DNA of 64,000 nucleotides from Alitta virens (GCA_932294295.1 OW028575.1:15442058-15506057); one strand, 5' to 3'; positions 14,251 to 26,049 are shown, counted from the stretch's first letter. Program-made: numbers and translations. The notes: a model not told the origin generated them from the letters alone.

Positions 14251-14903
14251 CAGTTCTTACTTTAAATAACTGAGGTGCAGCAAAATTTACTGAAACTATG
14301 TGGCTGCCAGATTTTTCTTCAGGCCAGTGTAATTAAGCAGCCTTAAACAAATCTGCAGTGCATGGAAGTTCTCTTAATGTTTCCATGATAATTTTTACGG
14401 TTTTGAAAGCTCACCCTTTAAGTCTAAATATGCATGAAAGCCCTTCAAAAGCAGATGAGCAAATTCAACCAGGCAGGGGCATTGTTGGAGAATTTATTCC
14501 AGACCATTTCTGGTAACAATTACGTCAATGAACACACAAACTATAGTTAAGCACACAAGTTGCTTTCAATAATTTACAACAATATTACATGTATGCACGA
14601 GACAAATTATTTCTGCAAAGATAACTACTTTTCATATGTTTTTCATTATCATATTATATGATAATAAGGTGCTTGGATATAAATTAAGATTCTTAATCTA
14701 TTAAGTCATTTAAGTAAGGCCTTCATCACCAACCGAACACTGTATTATGTGAGACTGCACATAATCCTTAATTATTGTAATATCTTTGCGATTTGATCAT
14801 TAATAAACTTGTCACAAAATATTTTCAGACAATATTGTCATCGAATGTTCATATTGCACACAACACCATGGAATGATAAGCGCTATCACATTTATTTTCT
14901 GAT

Positions 14904-16727
14904 TTAATTTTCACCTTCAGTCACAAGATCCATCAATTTGTTGCCATTCAGCATACTTGTGGTTGCAATCAGAAACTGGTAGCCCCTCTGTCTGCCAAGA
15001 AATCTGAGAGCAGTGACTTCAGAGAAGGTACAACCACCAGCAAAAACAACTAAGACGATCTTTGATGGGTTCACATGACGAGCATTTGGCGTGGCTCTTG
15101 CAGACTGACCATCAATGTGACTGAAGTGTTCTTCAGGAATATGTTTCATGACCTCTTCAAGGCCATTAAATCCACCTTTCAACAGAATTTGCTCCACCAA
15201 TTTAACAGATATGGGAGAGTAAGCTGCACTGAAAACGTAGGACATATCATTCGGCATCTTCAAGTTCACCATGGCAGCTGAGCTGGGCACAATGCCAAGT
15301 TTCTTACTAATTGCCTTGTATTGCGAATTACGTGGCAAGTTAATAGCTGTAGCCACTTTTTCCAGCTGTCCCTTGGCTGTTGGCATTACTTCTTGCTCTG
15401 TTAAAATCCCAAGTCTTTTCAGGTTAAACCATGTTGTTAGATGCCTGAATCCATGACTATGCATGAACTGGTTCTTGAAGAATTGATAATTGGATGATGA
15501 CAAACCATTCTGTGTGAGAGATGCTAAGCACAATAGACGTAGAGTCTGATGCCTGTTGGACTGTCTGCAAAGAAGTTCTTCTATAAATGCAAGATTTTCT
15601 TTGAATTCTACACTCTCCAATAAACTGTGCTCTGTCTGCATCATCTCTTCAAAGTCACCTTCAGTTTTCTGTTTCACTACAAACTCACAAGCAGCAATGT
15701 GCAATGCCAGAGATTTGTGGGCTTGTTTGAGATCCTTCAGATCATTTGCAACAAAGTCTTTCATTTCACTGACGGATGTCAAGTTGTGGCGCTTGTCATA
15801 ACCTGATTGCAATTCCTTAGCCTTTGCACTTAAATATCCAAATACATTAGAGAAATGTCTGTCTCTTATATCATCAAACACATTGTCTTGACTTGTCAAT
15901 AGCAGTTTGACCTTTTTATCAGTGAGAGTCACATCAGGACCAAACTCAACAAATCCACTGGAGATCCCAAAGGTGTCATCCAGGAGACCTTCATAAGTTA
16001 CTTGAGTGAGGATTGGTGTTATATAATCAGCATTTCTGTCTATGATGATCATGTGGCCCATTTCATTATTCAGCTGACTTGGCACACCTTCATTTTCAAA
16101 TATCACCTTAGTAATGTCATGAATCATTTTTGCACATCTACCAATTCCATGAACATTTGGAATACGGCCAAACAGCTGTTGCATGGTTGCGAGCCCTCGT
16201 GCCGCGGTATGGATCCAAGTGTGATCGCCATGTAGGAAGAAACTTGTCAAAAACTCGGGCAGTTCCAAGGAAATTATGTCTCTGTCTAATGGAATAAAGT
16301 CAAGTTGGAATTCATCTGCTGTCACATAACCATGCACACCTTCTTGTTCTAAGATACTGTCACACACGTGCAACTTGCGAGGAGTATAAATAATCTTGTA
16401 TTTTCTTTTCACGCCGATGTTTACTTCACCATTTATCTGGTCACAAACTTGTTTGACCAACTGCATCCTAGGTCTAATGAGGTACATCCGCTGTTCACAA
16501 CCTTGAAGAGAAGTGCCAGGTTCAAGTTTGTAAATCTTGTTGACGCCATGATCCTTGAGAAGGGAAGCACCAGCAATTCTGTCCAAGGGGCGCATCAATT
16601 CAGCATCAAGTACGAGATCTTTCAGGCCACTCATGGATTCCAACAGGCAGATCAAACTCTCGCGGGCCAATTTACGTAGCTGGTTCACATCTGGTAAATT
16701 CGAACCGCTGCCGATCACCGCTGCCAT
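14904..16727 (-). CDS. VPS33B: Vacuolar protein sorting-associated protein 33B (Sec1/Munc18 family)
   Basis: A single uninterrupted reading frame encodes 607 residues; human VPS33B is 617. The protein resembles VPS33B along its full length: LARESLICLLE near the start, MRPLDRIA, YLIRPR, PLDRDIISLELPEF, the strongly conserved GIGRCAKM, QVTYEGLLDDTFGI, HFSNVFGYLSAKA, and near the C-terminus VVFAGGCTFSEVTALRFLGR. Family knowledge: VPS33B is a Sec1/Munc18-type SNARE regulator that works with VIPAS39 (the CHEVI complex) in late-endosome and lysosome-related trafficking. Oddity: the coding region has no intron, whereas neighbouring genes have up to 18 coding exons. The ATG at 16725-16727 is chosen because it starts the family N-terminus. 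A good 3' splice site (ttctttgcag|attctac) lies 41 bases upstream, so a 5' UTR intron is likely. Convergent with FAM13, divergent from TYW1. Confidence 0.95.
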   Translation of the reverse strand: MAAVIGSGSNLPDVNQLRKLARESLICLLESMSGLKDLVLDAELMRPLDRIAGASLLKDHGVNKIYKLEPGTSLQGCEQRMYLIRPRMQLVKQVCDQINGEVNIGVKRKYKIIYTPRKLHVCDSILEQEGVHGYVTADEFQLDFIPLDRDIISLELPEFLTSFFLHGDHTWIHTAARGLATMQQLFGRIPNVHGIGRCAKMIHDITKVIFENEGVPSQLNNEMGHMIIIDRNADYITPILTQVTYEGLLDDTFGISSGFVEFGPDVTLTDKKVKLLLTSQDNVFDDIRDRHFSNVFGYLSAKAKELQSGYDKRHNLTSVSEMKDFVANDLKDLKQAHKSLALHIAACEFVVKQKTEGDFEEMMQTEHSLLESVEFKENLAFIEELLCRQSNRHQTLRLLCLASLTQNGLSSSNYQFFKNQFMHSHGFRHLTTWFNLKRLGILTEQEVMPTAKGQLEKVATAINLPRNSQYKAISKKLGIVPSSAAMVNLKMPNDMSYVFSAAYSPISVKLVEQILLKGGFNGLEEVMKHIPEEHFSHIDGQSARATPNARHVNPSKIVLVVFAGGCTFSEVTALRFLGRQRGYQFLIATTSMLNGNKLMDLVTEGEN

Positions 16728-16770
16728 GATTGTTAATTTGCTACTACCCGGTCATGCACTCTGTAGAATC
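16728..16770 (-). other. VPS33B 5' UTR with upstream 3' splice site
   Basis: Read on the minus strand, 'ctaccttctttgcag' ends at 16770 and is followed by about 41 bases and then the VPS33B ATG. This is a standard polypyrimidine-AG acceptor. It implies that the coding exon is joined to a non-coding first exon further upstream, which I could not place. Confidence 0.6.
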
Positions 16771-18513
16771 TGCAAAGAAGGTAGCATGATTTAATACAAA
16801 AGTTAATATTTAGTGGGCTAATCAGCTACTTTCGCATAATTATTTTGGACATGCTGTCACTGAGAATTAATTAAAGCTTAAAATAAATGCATCCACATCC
16901 CATATTCATATTTACAATGTATGTATGTATGTAATTGGGTTTAGTGTCCGCTAAACCTCAATGAGCTCAGCCGACATTACAATTTATACCCTTGTCAGGC
17001 CTGTTCTAGCCTGAGTCTTTCTCAACTCCCCGAGGAGTATACACCCAGTGTGTAGCCATTAATTTACAGCGCTCCTTTGGTCAAGCACTCTACAATTGCC
17101 ATCACTGCCTATCAATAACCATGTACAAGGATGTTTACAACACATGCATGTCATGATTATTGTCATGCGTGTCATTCACGGAGACTACACAATATAAAAG
17201 TCTAATTTGAGACTAGTACATGTAAATAAAATATTGTTGTGACAATCACTGCTGACCACAACTAATGGCAATGCTGTCACTGCCTAATTTTGTGCCACGC
17301 CCCCTTTGCCAATCACTAACGCTTCCCCCAAATGATGAACGTATACAGTATAACATGAACGTTCACACCTATTATGTAATTCATAAATTGATCAATCAAC
17401 ATTGCATTTGCCATTTCTGTCAGTACCTTCCTGCCTTGTTCCTGCACGCCTGAATGACTATGTTCCTTGTCTTATCCGCGAGAGGGCGTTGACGCATGAG
17501 TGACTTCCGGTCAATTGCATGGTGAGTTGTGTAATGTTATAGTTGTACTAAACAAGGACATAATACATAATTTCGAACATTACAAACCTGCTATATTAAT
17601 AACCACAACTTGATAAAATGATTATTAGTTTGATACGGACAACATCATTACGGGTACAAGCTGAATGTGGACGTTATTGTCAACCTCTCAGATTATCGCC
17701 CACAAAAAGCAAGATTTGGGTCAGATAATAAAACACGGCTCTGTCAACCTAGTGCATAGAACTTAGTTTTGTGTCAGATGTCTGTCTGCATGGTTATTGA
17801 TAATACAAGACTAGGGTCACAAACTGTGACAAAGGCATTCAAATCTACTCTTAAAGAATTTGTGCATGTATCATTGACATTGTATGTAAAGTTAGTGATT
17901 TTCGAGAGGTCATTGTCACCACATCACCCCCTTTTACAACTCGTGCCAAAACACCACCCAGGGCCAAAGGGTGACAAAATAAGTCTGATGGTGTGGAGCT
18001 GCATCTGTCAACCTGCTGATTGGACACTATGAATAATTTAACACTATTTTAAAAAAATGCATCTTTTTGTGTATGATCTCAATTTACATTAAAAAGAACG
18101 TTGCCATCATCCTGAATGAAAAATAATTAATTTGCAAGTGTAGCTAGTAGCAACAACCTCTCAGCCAATCAGACATCTTGAATATTCTAAACGTGAACAA
18201 GCAAAATGTCCAGTGATATCAGGACAGTCTTCCTGATCCCGAGGCCAGAGTTCAGTTTTCTGTATTTTTGAGACACACATACTGCCTTACGAGTTCAGGT
18301 CATAATTTGCATTGAAAGCATATTTATCAGTTTTTCTAACCGTACACATTTGATATTGTGCATCAAAGTTTTAGTTTTTTGCTAGACGACGTTTATGTAA
18401 GTTTCTTATGTTTGTAGTAGGCGTAAACGGAGTGCTGATTACTTAATCAAAGCAGTAAAAAATTAAATTTTTGCTTAATGTGTGGTTTGGGAAAATTTTC
18501 TCTCTAATTTCAG
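16771..18513. promoter_or_regulatory. Divergent VPS33B / TYW1 upstream region
   Basis: About 1.8 kb separates the two divergent start codons. It holds a (TATG)4 microsatellite (16919-16933) and a CpG-containing patch at 17470-17525 with 'tgacttccgg', a match to the ETS-family site often found in housekeeping promoters. It also contains likely 5' UTR introns on both sides. No TATA box is convincing. No coding exon is supported in this stretch. Confidence 0.45.
17495..17521 (+). promoter_or_regulatory. Candidate TYW1 first exon end with ETS-like site
   Basis: 'gcatgagtgacttccggtca' leads into 'attgcatg|gtgagttg', a strong 5' splice site at 17522. Joining it to the acceptor at 18513 would place the final ATG of this exon directly in frame with the ATG at 18514 (Met-Met-Pro). 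A short upstream frame starting at 17496 would end on a TGA created at the junction. Inference from splice consensus only. Confidence 0.4.
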
Positions 18514-21500
18514 ATGCCTGGCTCAGGAGAAATGGTAAAATGGCTGGGCAACGCAGTTGGTCGACATCTTAAATGGTCAACTGTGACTTTTTCACTTACT
18601 GGTGTTGTCATAATTTGGCTTTACAGCAAATTTGTAAACAAGTCTGAAAATCAGGTAAATTGTTTCATCAACAATATATAAGACTTATTTACATGGTTCA
18701 ATTCATGACTTACATCTTGTGTGACATTTTGGTATTTGTTTGCCAGCAGAATACTACCAACAAAAAGGCTGATCAGAAAGCAGAGAGTGAACTGAGTCAA
18801 ACTGCTGCTCCTGTCAAAAGCCAAAAGAAGAAAAAGACTGGAAAGAAGCTAGACAAATATCCATCAAAGATAAAGATATTTTATGGATCTCAAACGGGAA
18901 AGGCCAAGGTTACTGTTAATTTCATTCCTATGTTTTTATGAGTAACAGATCACATGCAACTTATGTGTATTCAGAAATATGTTCTTAAATCTATGTACCA
19001 TATTTACTCGAATAAAGGCCCTCCCTCCGAATTTTCAGAGGCCATCTCAGCAGGGCTTTCATTTGAGGTGGGCTTCTATTATTTTAGGGGCATAGAAGGA
19101 AAGACGTAGACCAAATGTCCAGTGTCTAGTGGTGCGACTGTGTGCACTTGGTCTAGTAAAGATAGGGAGGGGGGAGGGCTTCTATTTGAGGGAGGCATTT
19201 ACTGTATTGTGAAGGCAGAGACCCTGGGATTCTATTAAGGTGGGCCTTTATTTGAGGGAGGCGTTTATTTGAGTGAATATGGTATTAATGAAATATGTAT
19301 TTCTTGTTTACTTTCTTAGCATGTAGCTCAACAAATACAAAAACAAGCAGAAGAGAGAAACATTGATGTATCAATTTGGGACTTGAAAGATTACGATCCT
19401 GAGGATTCCTTGGCTGATGAGGTAACATTAGTCTGTTATGCCAGTGGTTATGTTGAATATGACCAGTAGGCATTAGGTTTAGCAGATTCTTAGCATTGTT
19501 AGGTGGCTGCATCAGTTAACTTTGATACCTGAGTAATTATATATATTACTGCATCTTGTTTATAAAAAAACCTGGAAAAAGGTGGGCTAGTATTTAATAT
19601 GAAAGAACAATCCCACATAGAAATACAAGGTATCAAAGTAAGTAGGCTTTGATTTTTTTACAACATTTGTTTCCAGTTGAAACTTGTTGTGTGCTATAAT
19701 CGCATAAAATATCTCTGTTATTTACTCTACATAAATTCATTGTACTTTTTCAGGCCAAAGGAGATCATTTGCTGATTTTTGTAGTGTCTACATACACAGA
19801 GGGCCAGCCACCAGAGTCAGCAAAATGGTTCTGTCAGTATGTGGACGAAGCAGCGTCTGATTTTAGAGTCAGCAAAAGTCTTCTACAAGGCTGCTACTAC
19901 TCTGTGGTAGCTCTTGGCGATTCTTTATACAAGGATCACTTCTGTTCTGTGAGTTTTAATTTTATATTGTGGAACTTTAGACCGATCTAGTGATATCATT
20001 ATTATTTGAAATGCTGTTACTTAGTGCTGTGAAAGGTCCAAATTAATTATTTCTGTTAAATGCATGTATTCGATAGGTTGGGAAAAAACTTCATCAAAAT
20101 TTAGAAGCCTTGGGAGCGGAGCATGTTTTGCCTGTTGGTATTCTAGATGAGAATGTAGCTGAAAGTAAGCATGGAGGTATGTATTACGTTTAACATTATT
20201 TTTGCATTTATGGGTCATGTAGAATAAGAGAAAACTGAAGAGTATTTGTGTTAGTGGTTGATACTACATACAAGCTTAATTTCTTTTCTGTTGATATTAG
20301 GCGTGGAAGGTGATTTGGAGTATTGGCATGAGAATTTCTGGAATAGAGCAGTCGATCTGTTGCATGGGTACTTCAAGAAAAAGAAGGAAAAATCTGGTGA
20401 ATGTACATCTTGTGAAAAGGGCTGTGGCTGCTCAACTGATAAGTCGGAAAAAGGACATGGCCATAGTCACAATGTTGGAGCTCATGGAGATGCGGTAATT
20501 GGCCAGATGTTATTTACTGTTTGCTTTGAAAATCTAATTGCATTTGTAGCTGTTTGAAAATTTACTTATTGTGGCAGCTGCATACATATTTGTAAAAAAA
20601 ATTTCACCTCAAATTTATATTCATAAGTAATAAAATGCATGTCATATAGTGGTTGCTGAAACTGGTCTATTTAAAGTGATAGTGCTCCATAAAGTTGATC
20701 AATAAATACAATGATTTATTTCTGTTTAGTAAAGTACATTTAATCTGTTTACACTGTGATATGCTAGGCTGTTCTGCATTCTTGCCAAGGTCTCCAACGG
20801 TCTGTGTATCATGTTTCAGGGAAGCTGTGATTCCAGTGACTGTGAAAGCGATGATGAGGATGATGGCACCACACAAATGACCTCTGACCTCGTTGACCTT
20901 GAAGACCTGGGCAAGGTCATGGGTAATCTTAAAGCTGCAAAGGTATGATCAGATATAACATAAAAAGATATCTTTGTGGATGTCATCTTATATGGTAAAT
21001 TGCTGTAATTAATTGATGATTGGTTACCTTAAAAATTGGAATCTGACAGTATGTCCAGTAGCAAGTTTTTTGGAGGTTGCAATGGATTTACTGTGATAAT
21101 TTTGTGGTTTTTCAGGCAAAACGAGCTGAAGAAGACAAGCTCAATGCATCTGGAGAGCCTCGTGAGATGGTTACCCCAATATTGAGAAAATCACTTGAAA
21201 AGCAGGGCTACAAGTTAATAGGCTCCCATTCTGGAGTAAAGCTTTGCCGTTGGACAAAGGTAAGGGAGATGCGATGTCAGTTTTACATGTTACTATTACA
21301 CTGCAATTAAGGGTCATTTTATTTAGTTTACAAGTCGTGAATTTATGAGATTAGGTTTATGAAAAAGTCTAACTTGCTTTTTTTACAGTCCATGTTGAGA
21401 GGAAGAGGAGGTTGTTATAAACACACGTTTTATGGAATTGAGAGTCACAGGTGTATGGAGACAACACCAAGTTTGGCTTGCGCAAATAAATGTGTCTTTT

Positions 21501-24484
21501 GTTGGAGGTACGTGTATATATACAAAATGTCCATTGTATTTATTAAAGTTTAACTCTGCTCTAGACTTTATGATAAAGCAATGAAAGTTAGGTGATAGCA
21601 TTAACATGTAAATGGTGGTGTTAAATTAGCAGTTGTTTTCACAGCTGTTGAATGTATGTGTGTTCCCCTAATTAAATTAAGTAGTATTTGACAGTAATTG
21701 TTGCTTTGTGAAATTGTTAATTGTTCTTCTAACTGAAAGCGCCACAGAATGTACATTGTAGTATAATGTTGAGCGCTATATAAGTGCAAAAATATAATAA
21801 TAAAATAAACAATAAGGATTGTGATATACTGAAAAAATATGGTTCAGTTAATAAATTTAGCACCAAATATTAAATATATATTAAAAAAATACTGAAAATG
21901 TACAGGCACCACACCAATCCAGTGGGAACAGAGTGGAGGTGGAAAATGGATGATGCAAACACAATATTTGAAGGAGCTTTGCAGAATCATGTTGGACTTA
22001 TCAAACAATTTAGAGGTATGGTTATGTTATGCCGTTACTTGTAGCAACTCCTTATATTGAGTTAGTATGCTGTAGTTCAGTTATCAATCCTTGGTAGCTA
22101 GAAGTACTAGTTGGAGAGGTCTGGCAAGTGATGTAATTATCAATCCATGTTAATTGAATTGCATTCAGGTGTGCCTGGAGTACAGCCAGAGAGATTTGCT
22201 GAGGGCCTGGAGCCTCGTCACTGTGCTTTGTCATTGGTAGGGGAACCCATCATGTATCCTGAAATTAACAAGTTCATTGATCTGCTTCATGGAAAACAAA
22301 TATCCACTTTCTTGGTGACCAATGCCCAGTTCCCTGATGCCATAAGGTAAGTTTACATGACACTGAGACAAGTAATATGACATTCTCTCGCTTGAAGTCA
22401 ATGCCTTAGAGGGATTTGGATTTGATATGCAAATCTAGATGGCTTTTTTCATTTGTGCAAGTGTGTGATACGAAAGTTTGAACTATTTGAATCTATTTCA
22501 ACATAAATTCAGTTTTTTTTTATTTTTTAGCATAGAGGTTATTTAGTTTTGTTCCAACCTTTAAATCAATGGAAATGCCCAATACGGTATTATTCCAATA
22601 CCAACTTCCGAGCATGATCTCTCGCTTAATTGGGTCATTACAATCATCCCATAAATAGGTGAAAAATGCACCAAGTCTAATATCATAGGTTAATACTGCA
22701 AAGCCTTGCATAGTCCTAATGTTTCTGTGTAATGATAGATAATTTTAATGCTGGAGAAGACGGCCATTTGACAGTTTACAAGTTGTGGCATATACTCATT
22801 TTTGGAATGTCTTCTTTCAGAAATTTGAGGCCTGTGACTCAGTTGTATGTCAGTGTAGACGCAAGCACTAAAGAAAGTCTGAAAAAGATAGACAGACCAC
22901 TTTTTAAGGACTTCTGGCCCAGGTTCCTGGACAGCTTGGAGGCCCTTGGTCAAAAGGGACAAAGGACGGTGTACAGATTGACACTTGTTAAATCATGGAA
23001 TACTGACGAAATAAAAAATTATGCAGATCTTGTGTCGAAGGGGAAGCCTGATTTCATTGAAATTAAGGTATGTTTTGATATAGACTGTATGGCATTATTG
23101 GTTATTCTAATAAACTAATAATGTTATTGTAAAACTTGGTAATGACACCTTTGTGGTGTCACAACCAACTAGTTGTATTCCTTTTGAAGTATATGTTGCA
23201 TATTATTCAGATGGACTAATAAATTGAACTAAATTTAATTTAATTGATGTAATATTAAAATCTGGAACATCAGGTTAAAATTATCACATTTGTTGTTATT
23301 TGAATATTTTCAATTATGTGGTTTCAGGGGGTCACGTACTGTGGAGATTCTAAAGCCAGCAGCTTGACCATGAAGAATGTGCCCTGGCATGAAGAAGTTG
23401 TTAAGTTTGTCCAGCAGTTGACGGAACTTCTGGACGATTATGAAATTGCCTCAGAACATGAACATTCTAATTGCGTGCTGGTCTCGCATAAAAAGGTAAA
23501 TTCATACATATACAGTGCAGTATAGCGGACCCAGATTTATAACCATAATTAGCAAGCCTTGTTACTGTGCATATGACGTCAAATGCTTGAATTCAATGAA
23601 TGAAAACAAACATACATGTGGTTTTCATTTTTCACAATAAGAACAATGTTTATATTTCTTTGAGGCTGTCGCCCTTCACAAATGTTATTCTTGTTGCACT
23701 AGAGCTTCAAAACTTGGTGATGGTCAAAATATTGATATATTTAATAATCTGTGGACACCAGATATTGGCATAAATTAGGGTCCACTATACTGCACTAAAC
23801 CCCATATGTATACTTCAGTGAGGGGAGTAATTTATTTTAGATGTCTTTGTGAAGAACAAAGTTAGTGTGGAGAAAAAACACTGCAGGTGGCAAATAATTT
23901 GGTCTTTGTGCATACTAAGGCGAACAACTTTGATGCTTATACCCCGCAATACGGTGTGAACCTCATAAAAAACCATGAGGTTCATACTATGAGGTTCAAT
24001 ATAGTGAACCTGATAAAATAAAGTACCCCTTATGAAGAATACAGCTAATTACAGGAGGGCACACACAAACTAAGTGACATCATGAGGTCATCACTTAAAC
24101 TAGATTTTCTTCACAAAATCTATGTTATTAACATAAAGTTGTATTATACTGTCTACAATTATGGAATACACTTCCAATCACTTTTTCTTGCTGCCTTGCT
24201 TGTTCCACTTCGTTGTATTTACCAAATGACAAAAACAACTGATTTTTTGTTTTTATTTGCAGTTCAAGATCGATGGCACATGGCACACATTTATTGATTA
24301 CGAAAAGTTTCATGAACTGATACGAAGATACAAGGAGTCTGAGGGATCACAGACTTTTTCCGCTGAGGATTATATGGCTCCCACTCCGCACTGGGCAGTG
24401 TTCGGAGCCAAAGAGCAAGGGTTTGATCCTACAGAGACTCGGTTCCATAGAAAGAATAAAAACAAGGACTTATCAGGTTGTTAA
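18514..24484 (+). CDS. TYW1: tRNA 4-demethylwyosine synthase (TYW1)
   Basis: Exons: 18514-18654, 18747-18908, 19320-19421, 19754-19948, 20077-20176, 20301-20494, 20820-20942, 21116-21259, 21389-21507, 21906-22015, 22169-22346, 22821-23067, 23328-23495, 24263-24484. The product is 734 residues (human 732). It condenses N1-methylguanosine-37 of tRNA-Phe with pyruvate to form the tricyclic imG-14, the second step of wybutosine synthesis. Residues about 22-38 form one membrane segment. A flavodoxin-like FMN domain follows ([10 protein letters not shown] at 92-101, [20 protein letters not shown]). A Cys/His-rich acidic linker (about 255-310) precedes the radical-SAM domain, with [15 protein letters not shown] and the cluster motif CANKCVFCW (Cys418, 422, 425). 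[13 protein letters not shown] and [11 protein letters not shown] are family signatures. The tail is [12 protein letters not shown]. Exon 2 starts at a tandem acceptor (cagcag), so one Gln may be optional. The exon 2 donor (AAG|gttact) is weak but matches the family. Confidence 0.97.
18998..19282. mobile_element. MITE with TA target duplication in TYW1 intron 2
   Basis: The left end CCATATTTACTCGAATAAAG matches the inverse of the right end (tttatttgagtgaatatgg) with few differences, and similarity continues into CCTCCCTC. Both ends are bordered by TA (18996-18997 and 19283-19284), as expected for a Tc1/mariner-type insertion. At 285 bases it has no coding capacity and must be non-autonomous. 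Internal 'tttgaggtgggcttctatt' and similar segments repeat the sub-terminal motif. Confidence 0.85.
21735..21808 (+). repeat. SINE/LINE 3'-tail-like sequence
   Basis: 'gagcgctatataagtgcaaa' followed by an (A/T)-rich 'ataataataaaataa' run in TYW1 intron 9 resembles the 3' tails of widespread animal retroposons ('gcgctatataaatgc' type). No body was recognised upstream. Confidence 0.35.
23515..23795 (+). mobile_element. MITE with 25-bp inverted ends in TYW1 intron 13
   Basis: The left end gtgcagtatagcggaccc and following 'agatttata' is the near-inverse of the right end 'ataaattagggtccactata' plus 'ctgcac'. It has no coding capacity. Internal blocks recur at 4450-4610, and the terminal sequence recurs at 36605-36655, so this is a family with at least three members in the window. 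Confidence 0.8.
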
Positions 24485-26049
24485 TCAGGATTTATTGTTA
24501 AACAAAACAAATGAATTTACAGAGTAATTTGAATTCCACACAAACTTTACTGGAATGAATATTATATTTGGGTGAACTGGACTGACCTGGAGTTGAGGTC
24601 ACCCATTGTTAATTATTAGTTGGTATACAATTTCATGAATAAAAACTGCGCATACAGGTATTTTATTTTATCAATTGTTAATGAAGCTTCAGTATCTAAT
24701 ACTACCCTAAATATAATAATGTAACAAGTGCAACCAGTTTTTGTGTTAGTGTTAGATAATATTTGAACATCCCACAATATGTATACAACAAACCAGGATA
24801 GCCATAAGACCCTTAAATGGGGTCGTTAAGAGATACTCTTTGGGCAAGTAAACTGAGCAAACACCTGAAACTTAAACAATAACAAGTATATGTTTCCGAC
24901 ATTGTGTAACAGTAAAGAGGGGAAACAATACCTAAATACATGGAATTCATAGAAGTTACAACAGTGAATAAAAGCAGGACTGAAAAAAAAAAAAGTTGCC
25001 CGTCTCAAAACAATTGATGACAACACCAAAGATCATTGATGAGGTCAATGAGTACAACTGGAACATTGGTGACATCATCAATTGTTTGGAGACAGGTAAG
25101 AAACAAATCATGTGTGAGATGCATGCCATATTGCCAGACAAATGAGACAGCCAGACTACTAGAATGAACATGAGGTATCAGAGTTTAAAGGGAATCACAG
25201 CTGTGCACTTTCGAAAGTTGGAATAGCAAATATCACATATTGCTTGGTGTTGATCACGAAAATAAACATAGGCAGTGCTGCAGCAAAACCCTCAGCGAAT
25301 CCCACATAGCAAACAGCATCAATAAAGTTGTTTAGCATCAATCTGACAGGCAGGAGGGCGGGCGGAACATTTTAGTTTTTAGAACAGAACTCCCAATACT
25401 AATACACTTACCCTAACAAAATTTCATAAAGCAATGGCAATAAGAGTCCAACATGTCGTAATTTTTTAACTCTTAAATTTCTCCATTTGTTATTAGCATC
25501 CGGACAGGTGTGAATATATTTACAGCAATCCATCCTATTCAGATTAAAGCCAAATGAGCATCAAAAGTATTGTATATCCAATCTTCCTAAAGTAAGCCCA
25601 GTTAGCCCACCATCTTCACCTAGCTATGCTAGATTTCATGTGAAAGCCATGGTTTTTTTCTCCGTGGCTCTCTAGTGGTAAATAGATGCATGACTATGTA
25701 GGTCAGCCAATGCAAGTGACGCAACAGCACTTCTAAAGACTCAATGGTCACTGCAGGCCATGTTGCTGTGCCACTAAATATAGATACATTTTGTAAACAC
25801 TGGCACTCCACAGATTGTGGCGCCCAATCAGACTGATCAATAAAATATCATGTCCCTTAAATAATCTACACCAAAGATTATCGTTTTTTATGTCCAAATA
25901 CTCGTACATGATATGTGTTGGGTATAATTCCATACAAAATAAACCTGTAAGATTTGTATTTAAAGATTTGCAGAAAAATTGTGCCTCAAAGTAGCAATGA
26001 CAATATAACTCCACACATAATAAAAATAGTTTAAAGTGACCAAAATAAA
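24485..26049. other. Convergent 3' regions of TYW1 and ADPRM
   Basis: AT-rich, with no supported exon. The TYW1 3' UTR is probably short because an AATAAA hexamer lies at 24638-24643. The ADPRM 3' UTR enters from the right. Nothing else was recognised. Confidence 0.6.
24638..24643 (+). terminator. TYW1 polyadenylation signal AATAAA
   Basis: Canonical AATAAA about 154 bases after the TYW1 stop codon. It is the first one on that strand after the gene. Cleavage would fall roughly 10-30 bases downstream. Confidence 0.6.

Larger units (their letters stand above)
10802..14903. other. FAM13 3' UTR and convergent intergenic region
   Basis: AT-rich, with no supported coding exon. The proximal 1-2 kb is probably FAM13 3' UTR (ATTAAA-type signals occur, e.g. 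near 11034 and 12030, but the cleavage site cannot be chosen). The region contains the compound inverted repeat at 13170-13405 and SINE-like sequence at 13475-13610 and 14090-14250. The short open frames here are not supported as genes. Confidence 0.5.

Noticed and set aside
15075..16794. Several plus-strand frames of 60-100 codons across VPS33B
   Set aside because: They are antisense shadows of the VPS33B coding sequence.
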